A DNA stretch of 64,000 nt from Syngnathus acus (Eukaryota; Chordata; Actinopteri; Syngnathiformes; Syngnathidae), in the NCBI RefSeq assembly GCF_901709675.1, contig NC_051090.1:12434342-12498341 (forward strand), in the 5' to 3' direction. Shown one piece after another: positions 1 through 9,974 of this stretch. Positions within the stretch are counted from its first letter, which is position 1, and each line of letters starts with the position of its first letter. The notes below the pieces were generated by a model. That model did no database searches, had not been told where the DNA came from, and saw nothing but the letters and a program-made list of their open reading frames with translations. A program made the translations under genes and the position numbers.

Positions 1-581
1 CAGCGCTATCAGAGCAGTCTTGCTGAGGGCCCTCTGCACGAGTCACACAACCACGCATAATGAGCGTTGTCATTGTCATTTGTGTAGAGTCTACAACAGA
101 AAAAAAATGTCAACATTGAGTGCAGCCACTACATCGTAAGCCTTCACTGTTGTCTTTTTTTAATCTACAGTACAGATGTCAAACTAATCATACCTGTCCA
201 TGGTCTTGGAAACATGCAGGTCTTCAAATCACCGTCCTCCTAACACAAGACTGCTTTGCAATCTGTATACAAGGAATTATGAACAGTGTCTCAGAAGAGT
301 AGAATTAAGAGTAGACAAAATTTAATTGAGGACTTTTTTTTCTTGTAAATCATGCAAAAAATAACAGAAAAGTCACCCTAACCCTAACTTTGACAGTACA
401 TTTTTTAAACCAAACAGAACCCTACAGGTTCCATTTGTAAACTATCAAGAGTGAGGGGGGGGGACATACAAAATTTTGACTAACCAATTCCAAGCTTAAT
501 CTTTCTGTCATTCAGTCTTGCATCCTGTCATTTATTTGTCATTTATTTCCTTGGACATCATATCAAAGGTCTCCAGATCAG
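1..581. other. Intergenic or 3' flanking DNA, no gene seen
   Basis: No exon with usable splice signals or recognisable protein was seen. The stretch is AT-rich, with short A and T runs and an 8-G run near 456. If the minus-strand exons at 582-2972 are real, this would be the 3' untranslated and downstream region of that gene. Confidence 0.5.
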
Positions 582-2972
582 TCATGGGCACCGTCCACTC
601 TCCGTGTCACATTCCGAACGAGAGTTGAGGCTCCTCAGTCCAGGGATTGCCAGAGGGGGCTCCACGATGACCTTCAGAAACTCTGAGAATAAAGAGAAAT
701 AGAAATAAAACACTCACTTAAATTACTGCAGCTATAGCCTCTTTTTAAATGACTAATGCCTACAAAAATACTCTTACTTTTCCCTGTCATGGGCGTTTCA
801 CACTCACTTCCGAGGTGTTGAAGAATGAAAAATGTTAGCTGCAAGATTCAAATGAATTTGCCCTGTTTGAAAAAAAAATTGTGGCATTCTGTCTGTGCCT
901 TTGAATGTGGTGCAAACTAATTTGGCTGTTGTACATATCCAATCACATTATTTTAAAATAGTACTGATAAAATTGCTTGTTCTACAAGTTGTTATCCAAA
1001 TGATGAAAATGTACAGGGTAAACCTGGGTTTTATTTTGCACTTTGACATCCGGCCCGGTTTCCGGAGTGCAAAAGTCAAGGCAATGACATGTCATAAATG
1101 CAAGTTCCATATGGAAGATTGCAATTACGACATACGCTTTTTGCATATGCTCGACAGTAGCTAAGCATACATAAGTATATTCAAACCACCAATAACAGAT
1201 CAATTTCAAAAGATAATGTAAGGCAATTGTGATTACTTCTACAATCAAGAATAAGTCAAAAATCAATCTATACCTTGAGGAGTCCGGTCAGTTTTTAATA
1301 CAGATGCTCCTCTTTTCTCCAGGATTGGAGTCTGAAAAAGAGGGAAAGGGAAAAAGAACATGTCTGATTTGACAAATCATTAACCGCTGTTAATCACGAC
1401 ACAACACAATTTTAACTTTTGAAGTACCGTATTTTCCGCCCTAAAAGGCGCACCTAAAAACCTAAAATTTTCTCAAAAGCCGACAGTGCACCTTATAGGC
1501 CAGTGCGCCTTATATATGGATCAACTGATGAATTTGTTGATCCATACTGGTTGTACACAGTGCTCTGCCAAAATGTTTCAGTACGTTTTAGTACGACTAG
1601 TAAATTACAACTGTAGTCAGGGGGCGTCACCGAATAGCTGTTGTACCCGCGAGGCTATTTCATGTCAAAATAGGCTGCTCTGTTAATGTTTCGAGTAAAT
1701 CTACGGATCGATATGGAAGGGAAACATAGGTAAGTAGTACCAATGCGTTAGATCGAACTTTAGTCAGTTCCGATCATTTTATAGGAGATCGTTTGAGAAA
1801 CGCGATTGTTTACACTTCGCTGAGGCTCATGGGAGATTGCGAGCTGAGGCTCGTGAGACTTTGCGGATGGCTAATGCTATTGCGATAGCTGCTATACGTA
1901 CCAGGCTATTTCATGTCAAAATAGGCTGCTCTGTTAATGTTTCGAGTAAATCTACGGATCGATATGGAAGGGAAACATAGGTAAGTAGTACCAATGCGTT
2001 AGATCGAACTTTAGTCAGTTCCGATCATTTTATAGGAGATTGTTTGAGAAACGCGATTGTTTACACTTTGCTGAGGCTCATGGGAGATTGCGAGCTGAGG
2101 CTCGTGAGACTTTGCGGATGGCTAATGCTATTGCGATAGCTGCTATACGTACCAGGCTATTTCATGTCAAAATAGGCTGCTCTGTTAATGTTTCGAGTAA
2201 ATCTACGGATCGATATGGAAGGGAAACATAGGTAAGTAGTACTAATGCGTTAGATCGAACTTTAGTCAGTTCCGATCATTTTATAGGAGATCGTTTGAGA
2301 AACGCGATTGTTTACACTTTGCTGAGGCTCATGGGAGATTGCGAGCTGAGGCTCGTGAGACTTTGCGGATGGCTAATGCTATTGCGATAGCTGCTATACG
2401 TACCAGGCTATTTCATGTCAAAATAGGCTGCTCTGTTAATGTTTCGAGTAAATCTACGGATCGATATGGAAGGGAAACATAGGTAAGTAGTACCAATGCG
2501 TTAGATCGAACTTTAGTCAGTTCTGATCATTTTATAGGAGATCGTTTGAGAAACGCGATTGTTTACAGAGGGCTCGTTGGTTATTGGCTAGTGGATGCAT
2601 ACCGCAACCCTAGTCAACCTCAGTTTGATGCAGTATAGCTTCTATTTTATGCGCCTTATAATCCGGTGCGCCTTATATATGGACAAAGTTTTAAAATGGG
2701 CCGTTCATTGAAGGTGCGCCTTATAACCCGGTGCGCCTTTTAGGGCGGAAAATACGGTAATTTGCCTTACAGTTCCAAGCCCTCTTGAGCGCAAAACAAA
2801 GTTAGGCGCACATTTTAATGACATCAGAAGATAAAAACCTACCTTTTCACGTGCCACTCCTTGAGCTAAATCTGGAGTCACAAATCCATGGGTAAAAAAA
2901 GGGAAATTACATCTTTGCCATGCCATCATCCCAAAGCTCATGGAGTGAATGGTTTTGTAACATTTTTGTACC
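582..2972 (-). CDS. Candidate last three exons of an unidentified minus-strand gene (partial)
   Basis: Three pieces on the minus strand have matching splice sites and compatible phases: 2972-2843 (acceptor after TTCGCAG, donor GTAGGT), 1331-1274 (acceptor after TTTTTCAG, donor GTATAG) and 682-582 (acceptor after ATTCTCAG, ending in TGA at 584-582). Together they encode about 95 codons, with the stretches VTPDLAQGVAREK, TPILEKRGASVLK and EFLKVIVEPPLAIPGL. The intron between the first two pieces contains the TA-flanked repeat at 1427-2757. I do not recognise the protein. The upstream exons would lie beyond the Helitron-like repeat at 2991-4719 or have been lost. The two downstream exons are more convincing than the one at 2972-2843, whose acceptor lacks a good pyrimidine tract. 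In the human order the genes beyond RTCA are DBT, LRRC39, TRMT13 and SASS6, but no match to them was established. Confidence 0.38.
1427..2757. mobile_element. TA-flanked DNA element with terminal inverted repeats, carrying a tandem array
   Basis: The left end CCGTATTTTCCGCCCTAAAA is mirrored by a right end that is its reverse complement, about 28 bp, and both ends are flanked by TA (1425-1426, 2758-2759), as for Tc1/mariner-type target duplications. Near both ends the words GTGCGCCTTATA recur. No transposase is encoded, so it is non-autonomous. Most of the interior is a 251-bp tandem repeat. Confidence 0.8.
1652..2570. repeat. 251-bp tandem repeat, about 3.7 copies
   Basis: The word AGGCTATTTCATGTC recurs at 1652, 1903, 2154 and 2405, an exact 251-bp spacing. 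Copies differ by only a few bases (for example AGATCG versus AGATTG), so the array is young or kept uniform. The last copy breaks off near 2567 after TTTACA. Each unit contains GAGGCTC twice, but no convincing coding frame. Confidence 0.93.
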
Positions 2973-2990
2973 CTGCGAATAACCCTTCGT

Positions 2991-4719
2991 CTTCCACGTA
3001 ATTCAACTGATTCACTCCATTCCACTTTTGACGTATTCCAAATATTCACGAGATGAGCGCTTGCATTTTTCTCATTCCGAAAATTTTCCGTTTTCGCAAA
3101 ATTCGCAACTTTACGACAAATTTTCCCCCATTCATTCTTAATGGCACATTCAACATTCAAATCAGATTCGGAAAGATTCTCGACATTCCCAAAATTGCCA
3201 AATTAAAAAATTTCACGTCTTTACGTTTAAAATTTCCGCAAAATTTCACAAAATTTAGTTTTTCACCTCTAATTTCTACATTTTTCAACCAATTCAACCC
3301 ATTCCAACTTTCAACTGTTCATCTTTTCCCTACTGTTCATCTTTCCCCTACCTATTTCACAACTTCCCACTTACCAAAAATTCAAAATTTTCAAATTTGA
3401 AATTCACGCCAAATTCTCCAAAGTTCGGTTTTTCCCTTCTAATTTCTAAATTTTTCCACCAATTCAACCTGTTCCAACTTTCAACTGTTCATCTTTTGCC
3501 GACCCATTCCACAACATTCAGCATGTTCAAATCACATTCGGAAAGATTCTCGACATTCCCAAAATTTCCAAATTCAAAAATTTCACATTTTCACGTTTAA
3601 AATTTCTGCAAAATTTCACAAAATTTCGTTTTTCACCTATAATTTCTACATTTTTTAACCGATTCAACCCATTCCAACTTTATTCACTTTGTTCACCTTA
3701 TGCTTACCATATTCACCCCCTTCACCACCACTTCCACTATACTTACCAAATTCACCCCTTCACCCCCACTTCAACAGTGTGGCAGCCATCTTGGATTGAC
3801 CCAGAAGTGCCCCAAAATGAACTCAAAGTGAACCGGAAGTGCCCCAAAACAAACAGGAAGGGCCCCAAAATGAACAGGAAGTGACCCAAATTAAACTGGA
3901 AGTGCACCGAATCAAACCAGAAGTAACCTAAATCAAACCAGAAGCGACCCAAATAAACCGGAAGTGACCTTTTTAAACCGGATGTGACCCCAAATAAACC
4001 GGAAGTTACCTCAGCTAAACCGGAAGTGCACTAAATTAAACCGGAGGTGCCTCAAATAAACCGGAAGTGACCTTTTTTCAACAAGAAGTGCCCTAAATGA
4101 AACCAGAAGTGACCTATATTTAACATTTGCTCTAACTTTTATAATCTTTCTCCAATTCAACCCGTTTCAACTTTTGAACTCCAAAGTGAACCTCTTGAAC
4201 CTGTAGTTTTCGTTTTGTTCCAAATTTCAAAATTTTTTGGCGCAATTTATTTTTTAAATTCCCATTCATTCTCTATAACGCATTCAACATTTGCTCTAAC
4301 TTCTACATTTTTTAACCGATTCAACATGTTTCAACTTTCAACTGTTCATCTTTTTCCTACCTATTCCACAACTTTCCACTTACCAAAAAATCAAAAGTTT
4401 CAATTTTTAAATTTACGAGAAATTCTCCAAACTTTCGTTTTTAAACTCTAATTTCTACATTTTTCAACCGATTCAACCCGTTCCAACTTTCAACTGTTCA
4501 TCATTTTCCTACCTATTTCACAACTTCCCACTTACCAAAAATTACAAATTTTAAATTTTGAAATTCACCACAAATTCTCCAATATTTCGTTTTACACTTC
4601 TATTTTCTACATTTCTCAAGTAATTCAACTCGTTTCAACATCATTCGGCAGCATTCCCCAAGAAGTTATTCAAAGTCTTCGCTTTCACACGCAATTTCTC
4701 CAGAAATTGCATTTTCTAG
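2991..4719 (+). mobile_element. Helitron-like non-autonomous repeat, AT-rich
   Basis: A long AT-rich unit is made of repeated phrases such as TTCAACCGATTCAACC and CCACAACTTCCCACTTACC. It ends in a perfect 9-bp-arm hairpin (4691-4710) followed by ATTTT, then CTAG and a T. A short 3' hairpin just before CTRR|T is the hallmark of Helitron 3' ends. The same unit recurs at 41345-43702 with the same start (near TTCCACATAATTC) and the same hairpin. No Rep/helicase is present. The class is inferred from the 3' end alone. Confidence 0.6.
3785..4118 (+). repeat. Degenerate ~20-bp minisatellite (AACCGGAAGTGAC type)
   Basis: Within the Helitron-like unit, GGAAGTGMCC alternates with AAATAAACC or AAACAAAC words at about 20-bp spacing, roughly 15 degenerate copies. 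A second array of the same type is at 42275-42515. It is immediately preceded in both places by the phrase CAGCCATCTTGGATTGACC or a close variant. The ACCGGAAGT core resembles an ETS-family binding word, but this is a word match only. Confidence 0.75.
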
Positions 4720-4751
4720 TTAATACAACAATAACAATGATAAAACAAACT

Positions 4752-5107
4752 TCCATCCATCCATCCATTTTCTGTACCGCTTTGTCCCCACAGGCGTCGA
4801 GGGTGTGCTGGAGCCTATCCCAGCTGTCATCGAGCAGTAGGCAGGGGACACCCTGAACTGGTTGCCAGCCAATCGCAGGGCACACAGAGACGAACAACCA
4901 TCCACACTCACAACAATTTTGAGTGCTCATTCGGGCTACCAAGCATGTTTTTTGGGATGTGGGAGGAAACCGGAGTGCCCGGAGATAACCCACGCGGACA
5001 CAGGGAGAACATGCAAACTCCACACAGGTAGGGCCAGAGGTGGAATCGAACCCACACCCTCTCAACTGTGAGGCGGACGTGCTACCCAGTGTCCCACCGA
5101 ACCGCCT
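4752..5107 (-). mobile_element. tRNA-derived SINE with (GGAT)n tail
   Basis: Read on the minus strand, the element starts at about 5107 with a tRNA-like head: an A-box-like stretch (GGGTAGCACGTCCGC), then GGTTCGATTCC, a good B box. The body is the common fish sequence with 'gggaggaaaccggag' and 'gccagccaatcgcagggcac' on the plus strand. It ends at the left in CCATCCATCCATCC, the (GGAT)n tail. Related fragments are at 49570-49680 and 56219-56345. Short reading frames inside it are not genes. Confidence 0.8.
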
Positions 5108-5734
5108 CATAAAACAAACTTAATACATCTAATAAAAAAATCATTCAACTTTCATAAAATTGTTCATTTGCATTTAATTTATTATTATTTTAATCTTTAA
5201 CTTTTCTGGTAGTGACAACAGATTCTCATTTGCAATATCAACCTATCTGCAGACAGCAAAGGATATAGATAAATATCTACAAGTTCATTTACAATGGTAA
5301 TGGTTTGAGGAATGTCAGTGCGAATGGTCGGCCCCTATACATTTTCATCTGACCAAATCTGGCCCGCTTTGCAAGAAGTTTGGACACTGAAGGAATGGGG
5401 TCGAAATACAAAAAGTACTGCCTAGCTACAAAAACAGATATGCTCAAACCTCATTGAAAAAAATACATAAGCAGACAAGTATATTCACATATTAAATCAA
5501 TAAAAGAAACATTTTAAGCATATAATTATACTTGCACACCAATTCAAAGTCAAAGTCAAAAGTCAAAGAAGAATTCAATAAAGAAGAATAAAGAAGACAT
5601 AAGTAGACATTTTTATATATGGTAATGACAAAGTATTTTATAACTTCGATCTGATATGTATTTCTGTGCACTTTGAAATAGCAAATGTTTTTTGATATAT
5701 TGCCTGAATACCATAATGACCCATAAGGAACTAT

Positions 5735-6545
5735 TTAATGCATACCTGATGTTATTCTTGTTGGAGTTTTGCAGCCAGTACATAGGTGGTGGTCTGATCC
5801 AGCGTCTGCCCCCCTCTTTACTCTCACATCCAGGAGAGACGGTCTGAACTTCCGGTTGATGCATATGTGGTCAATCTGGTTTTCGGTAGTGTGGTCGGGA
5901 GATATCCAGGTGGCTTTATAAATGGGTTTATGGGGGAATATGGTGCCTCCTATGACCAGGTTGGTGTCAGCACATATGTCTGCAAATCTTTCCCCATTTT
6001 CGTTCATGGTGTCAAGTCCATGTCTTCCCATCGCCAGCTCGTATCCATTGTTGTTGTTTCCCACCTTGGCATTCATATCGCCCATGAGTAAGGTTGGGTC
6101 TTTTTCCTTCCTGGACTGGAGTAGGTGTTGTAGTTGGTTATCGAAATTATCCTTCATTTCCTCCTCGGCATTGTTGGTAGGTGCATAGCACTGTATGATT
6201 TGAAGGTTGATTCTTTTATGGGTGGTTTGGAATCTTGCAGTGATAATTCTTGAGCTGATGGGCTCCCAACTGATGAGGGCCTGTTGTGCATCTTTGGAGC
6301 GCATGAGTGCCACTCCTACTGTGTGTGGTGCTGCTTCCTCTGCATGTCCAGAGTAGAGAATGTACTCGCCACTGGCTATTTTGACTCCATCTGGTTTCGC
6401 ACAGGCCAAGAATGGAAACCTTGTATCTTTTCATCTCTTCAGCAATGACTGTTGTTTTCCCTGCTGCGAACATGGTCCTGATGTTCCAGGTTGCTATGTT
6501 GGTCGGTTTCCTAGGGGATTGCAGATTCCACCGCACCCTCTCCAA
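5735..6545 (-). pseudogene. Apurinic-type endonuclease domain of the RTE-like LINE (inverted part)
   Basis: Two overlapping minus-strand frames together cover the LINE endonuclease. Visible family motifs are ATWNIRTM and GLCETRW (N-terminal), QCYAPTNN, GDMNAKVG, TWISPDH, NQIDHI and GSDHHL, the last being the catalytic Asp-His of the exonuclease-endonuclease-phosphatase fold. A frame change near 6380-6410 separates the first 45 residues from the rest. After GSDHHL the reading leaves the family consensus, which marks the outer breakpoint of the inverted segment near 5790. It would nick target DNA to prime reverse transcription. It is inactive here. Confidence 0.85.
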
Positions 6546-7677
6546 ATGGTTTTCATTTCCTCTTCAGCTTGTATGCTTGAAGAGTACATCTCCTGGTTTG
6601 TGGGGTTTCTTTTTCTTCATCAATGTTTCTGTAATCCACTACAAATCCATGAGCTTTACCATTTCCCTATTTGCCAGCTTGACCTGTTACCAACTCTCAC
6701 GACGGGGACGTTAGGGTTGGATTTTGAGAGCTCAACTCAACTACAACAACTCAAGCTAAAGCGCTACAATACCCCTTCTGGGAACAGAACAAAGTACAAC
6801 ATCCAGCTCTTCCAGGACATTGGAACAACTGAGCTGTATAAAACCTCCCTTCAGAACAGGTTTCAAGCCCTGCAAGAACAACCAGTGAAGGAGTGCTGGA
6901 ACAGCCTGAAAAGTGTATGGAAGGAGACCTGTCTGGAAGTTTTAGGGAAAAGGACAACAAACCATAAACCTTGGCTGTCAACAGAAACCTGGAAAAAATA
7001 GAAGAAAGGAGGGCCAAAAAGGACACACTCAACAAATGCAAGACACGAGCGAGAAAGGCCGCAGCCCAAAATGACTACGAGGAAGCAAACAAGGAAGTAA
7101 GGAAAATGCCAAACGGGACAAGAAAAACTACATTGAGGCACTGGCTAAAGAAGCATAGGAAGCAGCAGCACAAAACAATCTCAAGGAACTCTACATGACC
7201 ACCAGGAAACTAGCTGGGAAGTTCGGACAGAACAACACACGAATAAAGAGGGACGACTCCTCACCACCAAGGAGGAACAACACCAAAGGTGGACAGAGCA
7301 TTTCAGCGAGCTGTTGAACAAACCACCGCCCGACCAAGCAATAGAGATCCCACCAGCAGCACACCAACTCAAAATCAATTGCGCCCTCCCAACAAGATCT
7401 GAGGTAAAGAGGGCTATCAAGTCAAGTCAAGTCAAGTTTATTTGTATAGCCCTAAATCACAAGCAGTCTCAAAGGGCTTCACATATCAAGATGCTACGAC
7501 GTGGCAAAGCCGCAGGGCCAGATGAAATCCCAGCAGAGGCCCTACAGGTGGATGTTGAAACTACATTCACCATGCTCCACACACTCATCTGGAAAATATG
7601 GGAGGAGGAAGAAAACATACCAGCAGACTGGAAAGATGGGCTTATTGCTGTCATCCCCAAAAAAGGAGACCTTAGAG

Positions 7678-8760
7678 CAGGGGTCGGGAACCTTTTTGAC
7701 TAAGAGAGCCATGAATTTGGAAATTTATTTCAGTGAGAGCCATATAATATATTTTAAGAGTGAATTCAATTAAATGTCAGTATAATAAGCCTCTGAATTT
7801 ATTCTTTTAAATAATGTTGTTATAACACTCACCATTAATGCGACTTCTGGTGCTGCATGGATTTGGTGATGTCTTTGTAGTCGGGTTGGTACTTGGTGAG
7901 GTTAAGCTTCATGCAAGCGTTGAGACTTTCATCCGTTAAACGTGATCGTAGGTTGGACTTGATGTTTTTAAGATGTGAGAATGACTGCTCACATGCATAC
8001 GTAGATCCAAACATGGTCAATACAGCAATACTCACACGCTGCAGTGTGTGGTATGTGACAGGAAGCGCTTCCAAGTTTTGAGAATCAGCTGGTCTTCGGG
8101 TTGGAGTTTTTTCATTTCTGGATAGTTATTTGTAACTTCATCCAGCAGTGTTTTAAACCGGCGATCATTTAAGGCTCGGGCAACAATAAAGTTGATCACA
8201 CGAATGACCAGCGACATCACTTCGCCAAACTGCCTGTCACACATCTGAGCACAAAGTGCCTCCTGGTGTATAATGCAATGGAAACTTAGGATGGGTCTAT
8301 TTTCATGTTCGTGGCGCGTGTCGAAGTGCCGCTTTACATTCGACCGTTTCAGCGATGTAATTTTGTCATTGCAAATTAGACACACCGCAGAACCCGCTCT
8401 CTCCACAAAGGCGAATTCTTCGGTCCATTCGTCCTGAAATGTACGATACTCGTCGTCTTTTTTTCTTTTCGCTATCTTCTTCGTCGAAGGGTTAGCTTTG
8501 AGCTAATGACCGAGCAGACGCAGTCTCAGACTGATTCAAAAGGGGGCGTTTACCTGTTTTACCCAGCAACGGCAAACGTAGGCCAGTATCATCCAATTAA
8601 AATAATGGACAATTGCTCCTGCAGCCCTGAACAGGACATGCGCAGTGAAAAATCGATGGATGGATTAAAACAAGTGAGAATATTTTGTTTTATCTGCGAG
8701 CCATATGCAATCATCAAAAGAGCCACATCTGGCTCGCGAGCCATAGGTTCCCGACCCCTG
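7678..8760 (-). mobile_element. hAT element, deletion derivative, inserted in the LINE
   Basis: The ends CAGGGGTCGGGAACC and its reverse complement are flanked by a perfect 8-bp duplication, CCTTAGAG (7670-7677 and 8761-8768), which identifies hAT. On the minus strand, 8406-8032 encodes a zinc-finger-like start (CLICNDKI followed by HFDTRH) and 8074-7835 encodes a C-terminal piece with YACEQSFSHLKNIKSNLRSRL, the hAT dimerisation region. The catalytic centre between them is missing, so it is a non-autonomous remnant of a ZBED-type element. Confidence 0.93.
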
Positions 8761-9072
8761 CCTTAGAGACTGCAACAACTACAGAGGCATCATGATGCTA
8801 TCAACACCGAGCAAAGTGCTAAGCCGCATCATCTTAGAAAGACTACGGAAAGGGGTTGACGAGGAGCTGAGAGAAAATCAAGCTGGTTTCAGAAGTGGAA
8901 GATCATGTATTGACTAAATTGCTACCCTCAGGATCATTATAGAACAATCGAGAGAATGGAACACCCCGGCTTACGTAAATTTCATAGACTTCGAAAAGGC
9001 GTTTGACAGCGTAGACCGGAAGCTATTATGGAGCTTAATGGCACATTACGGAATACCCCATAAGTACATCAA

Positions 9073-9974
9073 TGTCAGGTCTAAGTACCATAACAAAGAG
9101 AAGAAGACAACCAGGATAGGTTTACACGCGAGGAGAACAATAGACAAAGGAAGTTCAGTTACAATCTCCATCAATTCTGAGTCCTTACTCCGTGTACTCC
9201 TCTTTTTAATGATTTGGTTGCCCTGGTTACAGAGGCGTTGCTACACTAAAGGGAGGGGAGATTGTGGCTGTAGCAACGCTGATTAGCTAAGGAATGTAGT
9301 GTGGTGTGATTCAGCATTTAATTGTCGGCCCGAGACCCCAGCACTGGAATTGCAGAGTCTGTCTTGTTTCCTCAACCGGCTGTTTTCTCCATGGTTGGCT
9401 GACTCATCCTGGACTGTGATCAGATAACTTGAAACACGTTGAATGCCGCTTTCCTGTGGAACAATGCAACTAAACCTTTGTTAAGTTTATCTTCTTGGTA
9501 AACTAACACAACACACAATAATAATGCTTAACTAGCCCTAAACACTTCAACACACATTAAGTAAATGTGAGGTAACTGGTATGCAGTTCCTTAAACAAAC
9601 ATTGAGTAAATATGGGATAACGTATATGCAACTACTTCAAACTGTATATAACACTTAAAGAAAAACAGTTCCGATCAACAACAATCTATGAATCAAAGCT
9701 ACAGTTAACTAAAAGGAAAGAAGTTCCTTTGAACTAAACAAAGAACATTTTGCCTGTGCAAAGGAGCTCTGCTCATTGCTAGTGAAGACCTCTTACAGAA
9801 ACAAAACAGAAAGATAAGAGAAGGACAGGAAGGATACATAAAACTGATAGGGGGTCAAAGGACATCCCTGGAACTAGATAAGAAGAACTTAGTTAAACGA
9901 AAAGGAGTTCAACTCGTAAAAGATGAGGCCCCAGTTCTGGCAGGCCAAGGCTTCACCGCTAAATTATTCCAACA
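9073..9974 (+). mobile_element. Solo LTR, family LTR-A copy 1, inside the LINE reverse transcriptase
   Basis: A 902-bp unit starts TGTCAGG and ends TTCCAACA. It is flanked by a 5-bp duplication, ATCAA (9068-9072 and 9975-9979). Removing it rejoins the LINE protein between HKYIN and SYQDM. A TATA-like TGTATATAAC lies near 9648. A second copy (59489-62021) has the same two ends and its own 5-bp duplication, which confirms both boundaries. No internal retroelement genes are present. Confidence 0.85.

Noticed and set aside
4752-5107. Minus-strand 141-codon frame as a gene
   Set aside because: It lies on a tRNA-derived SINE and its tail.
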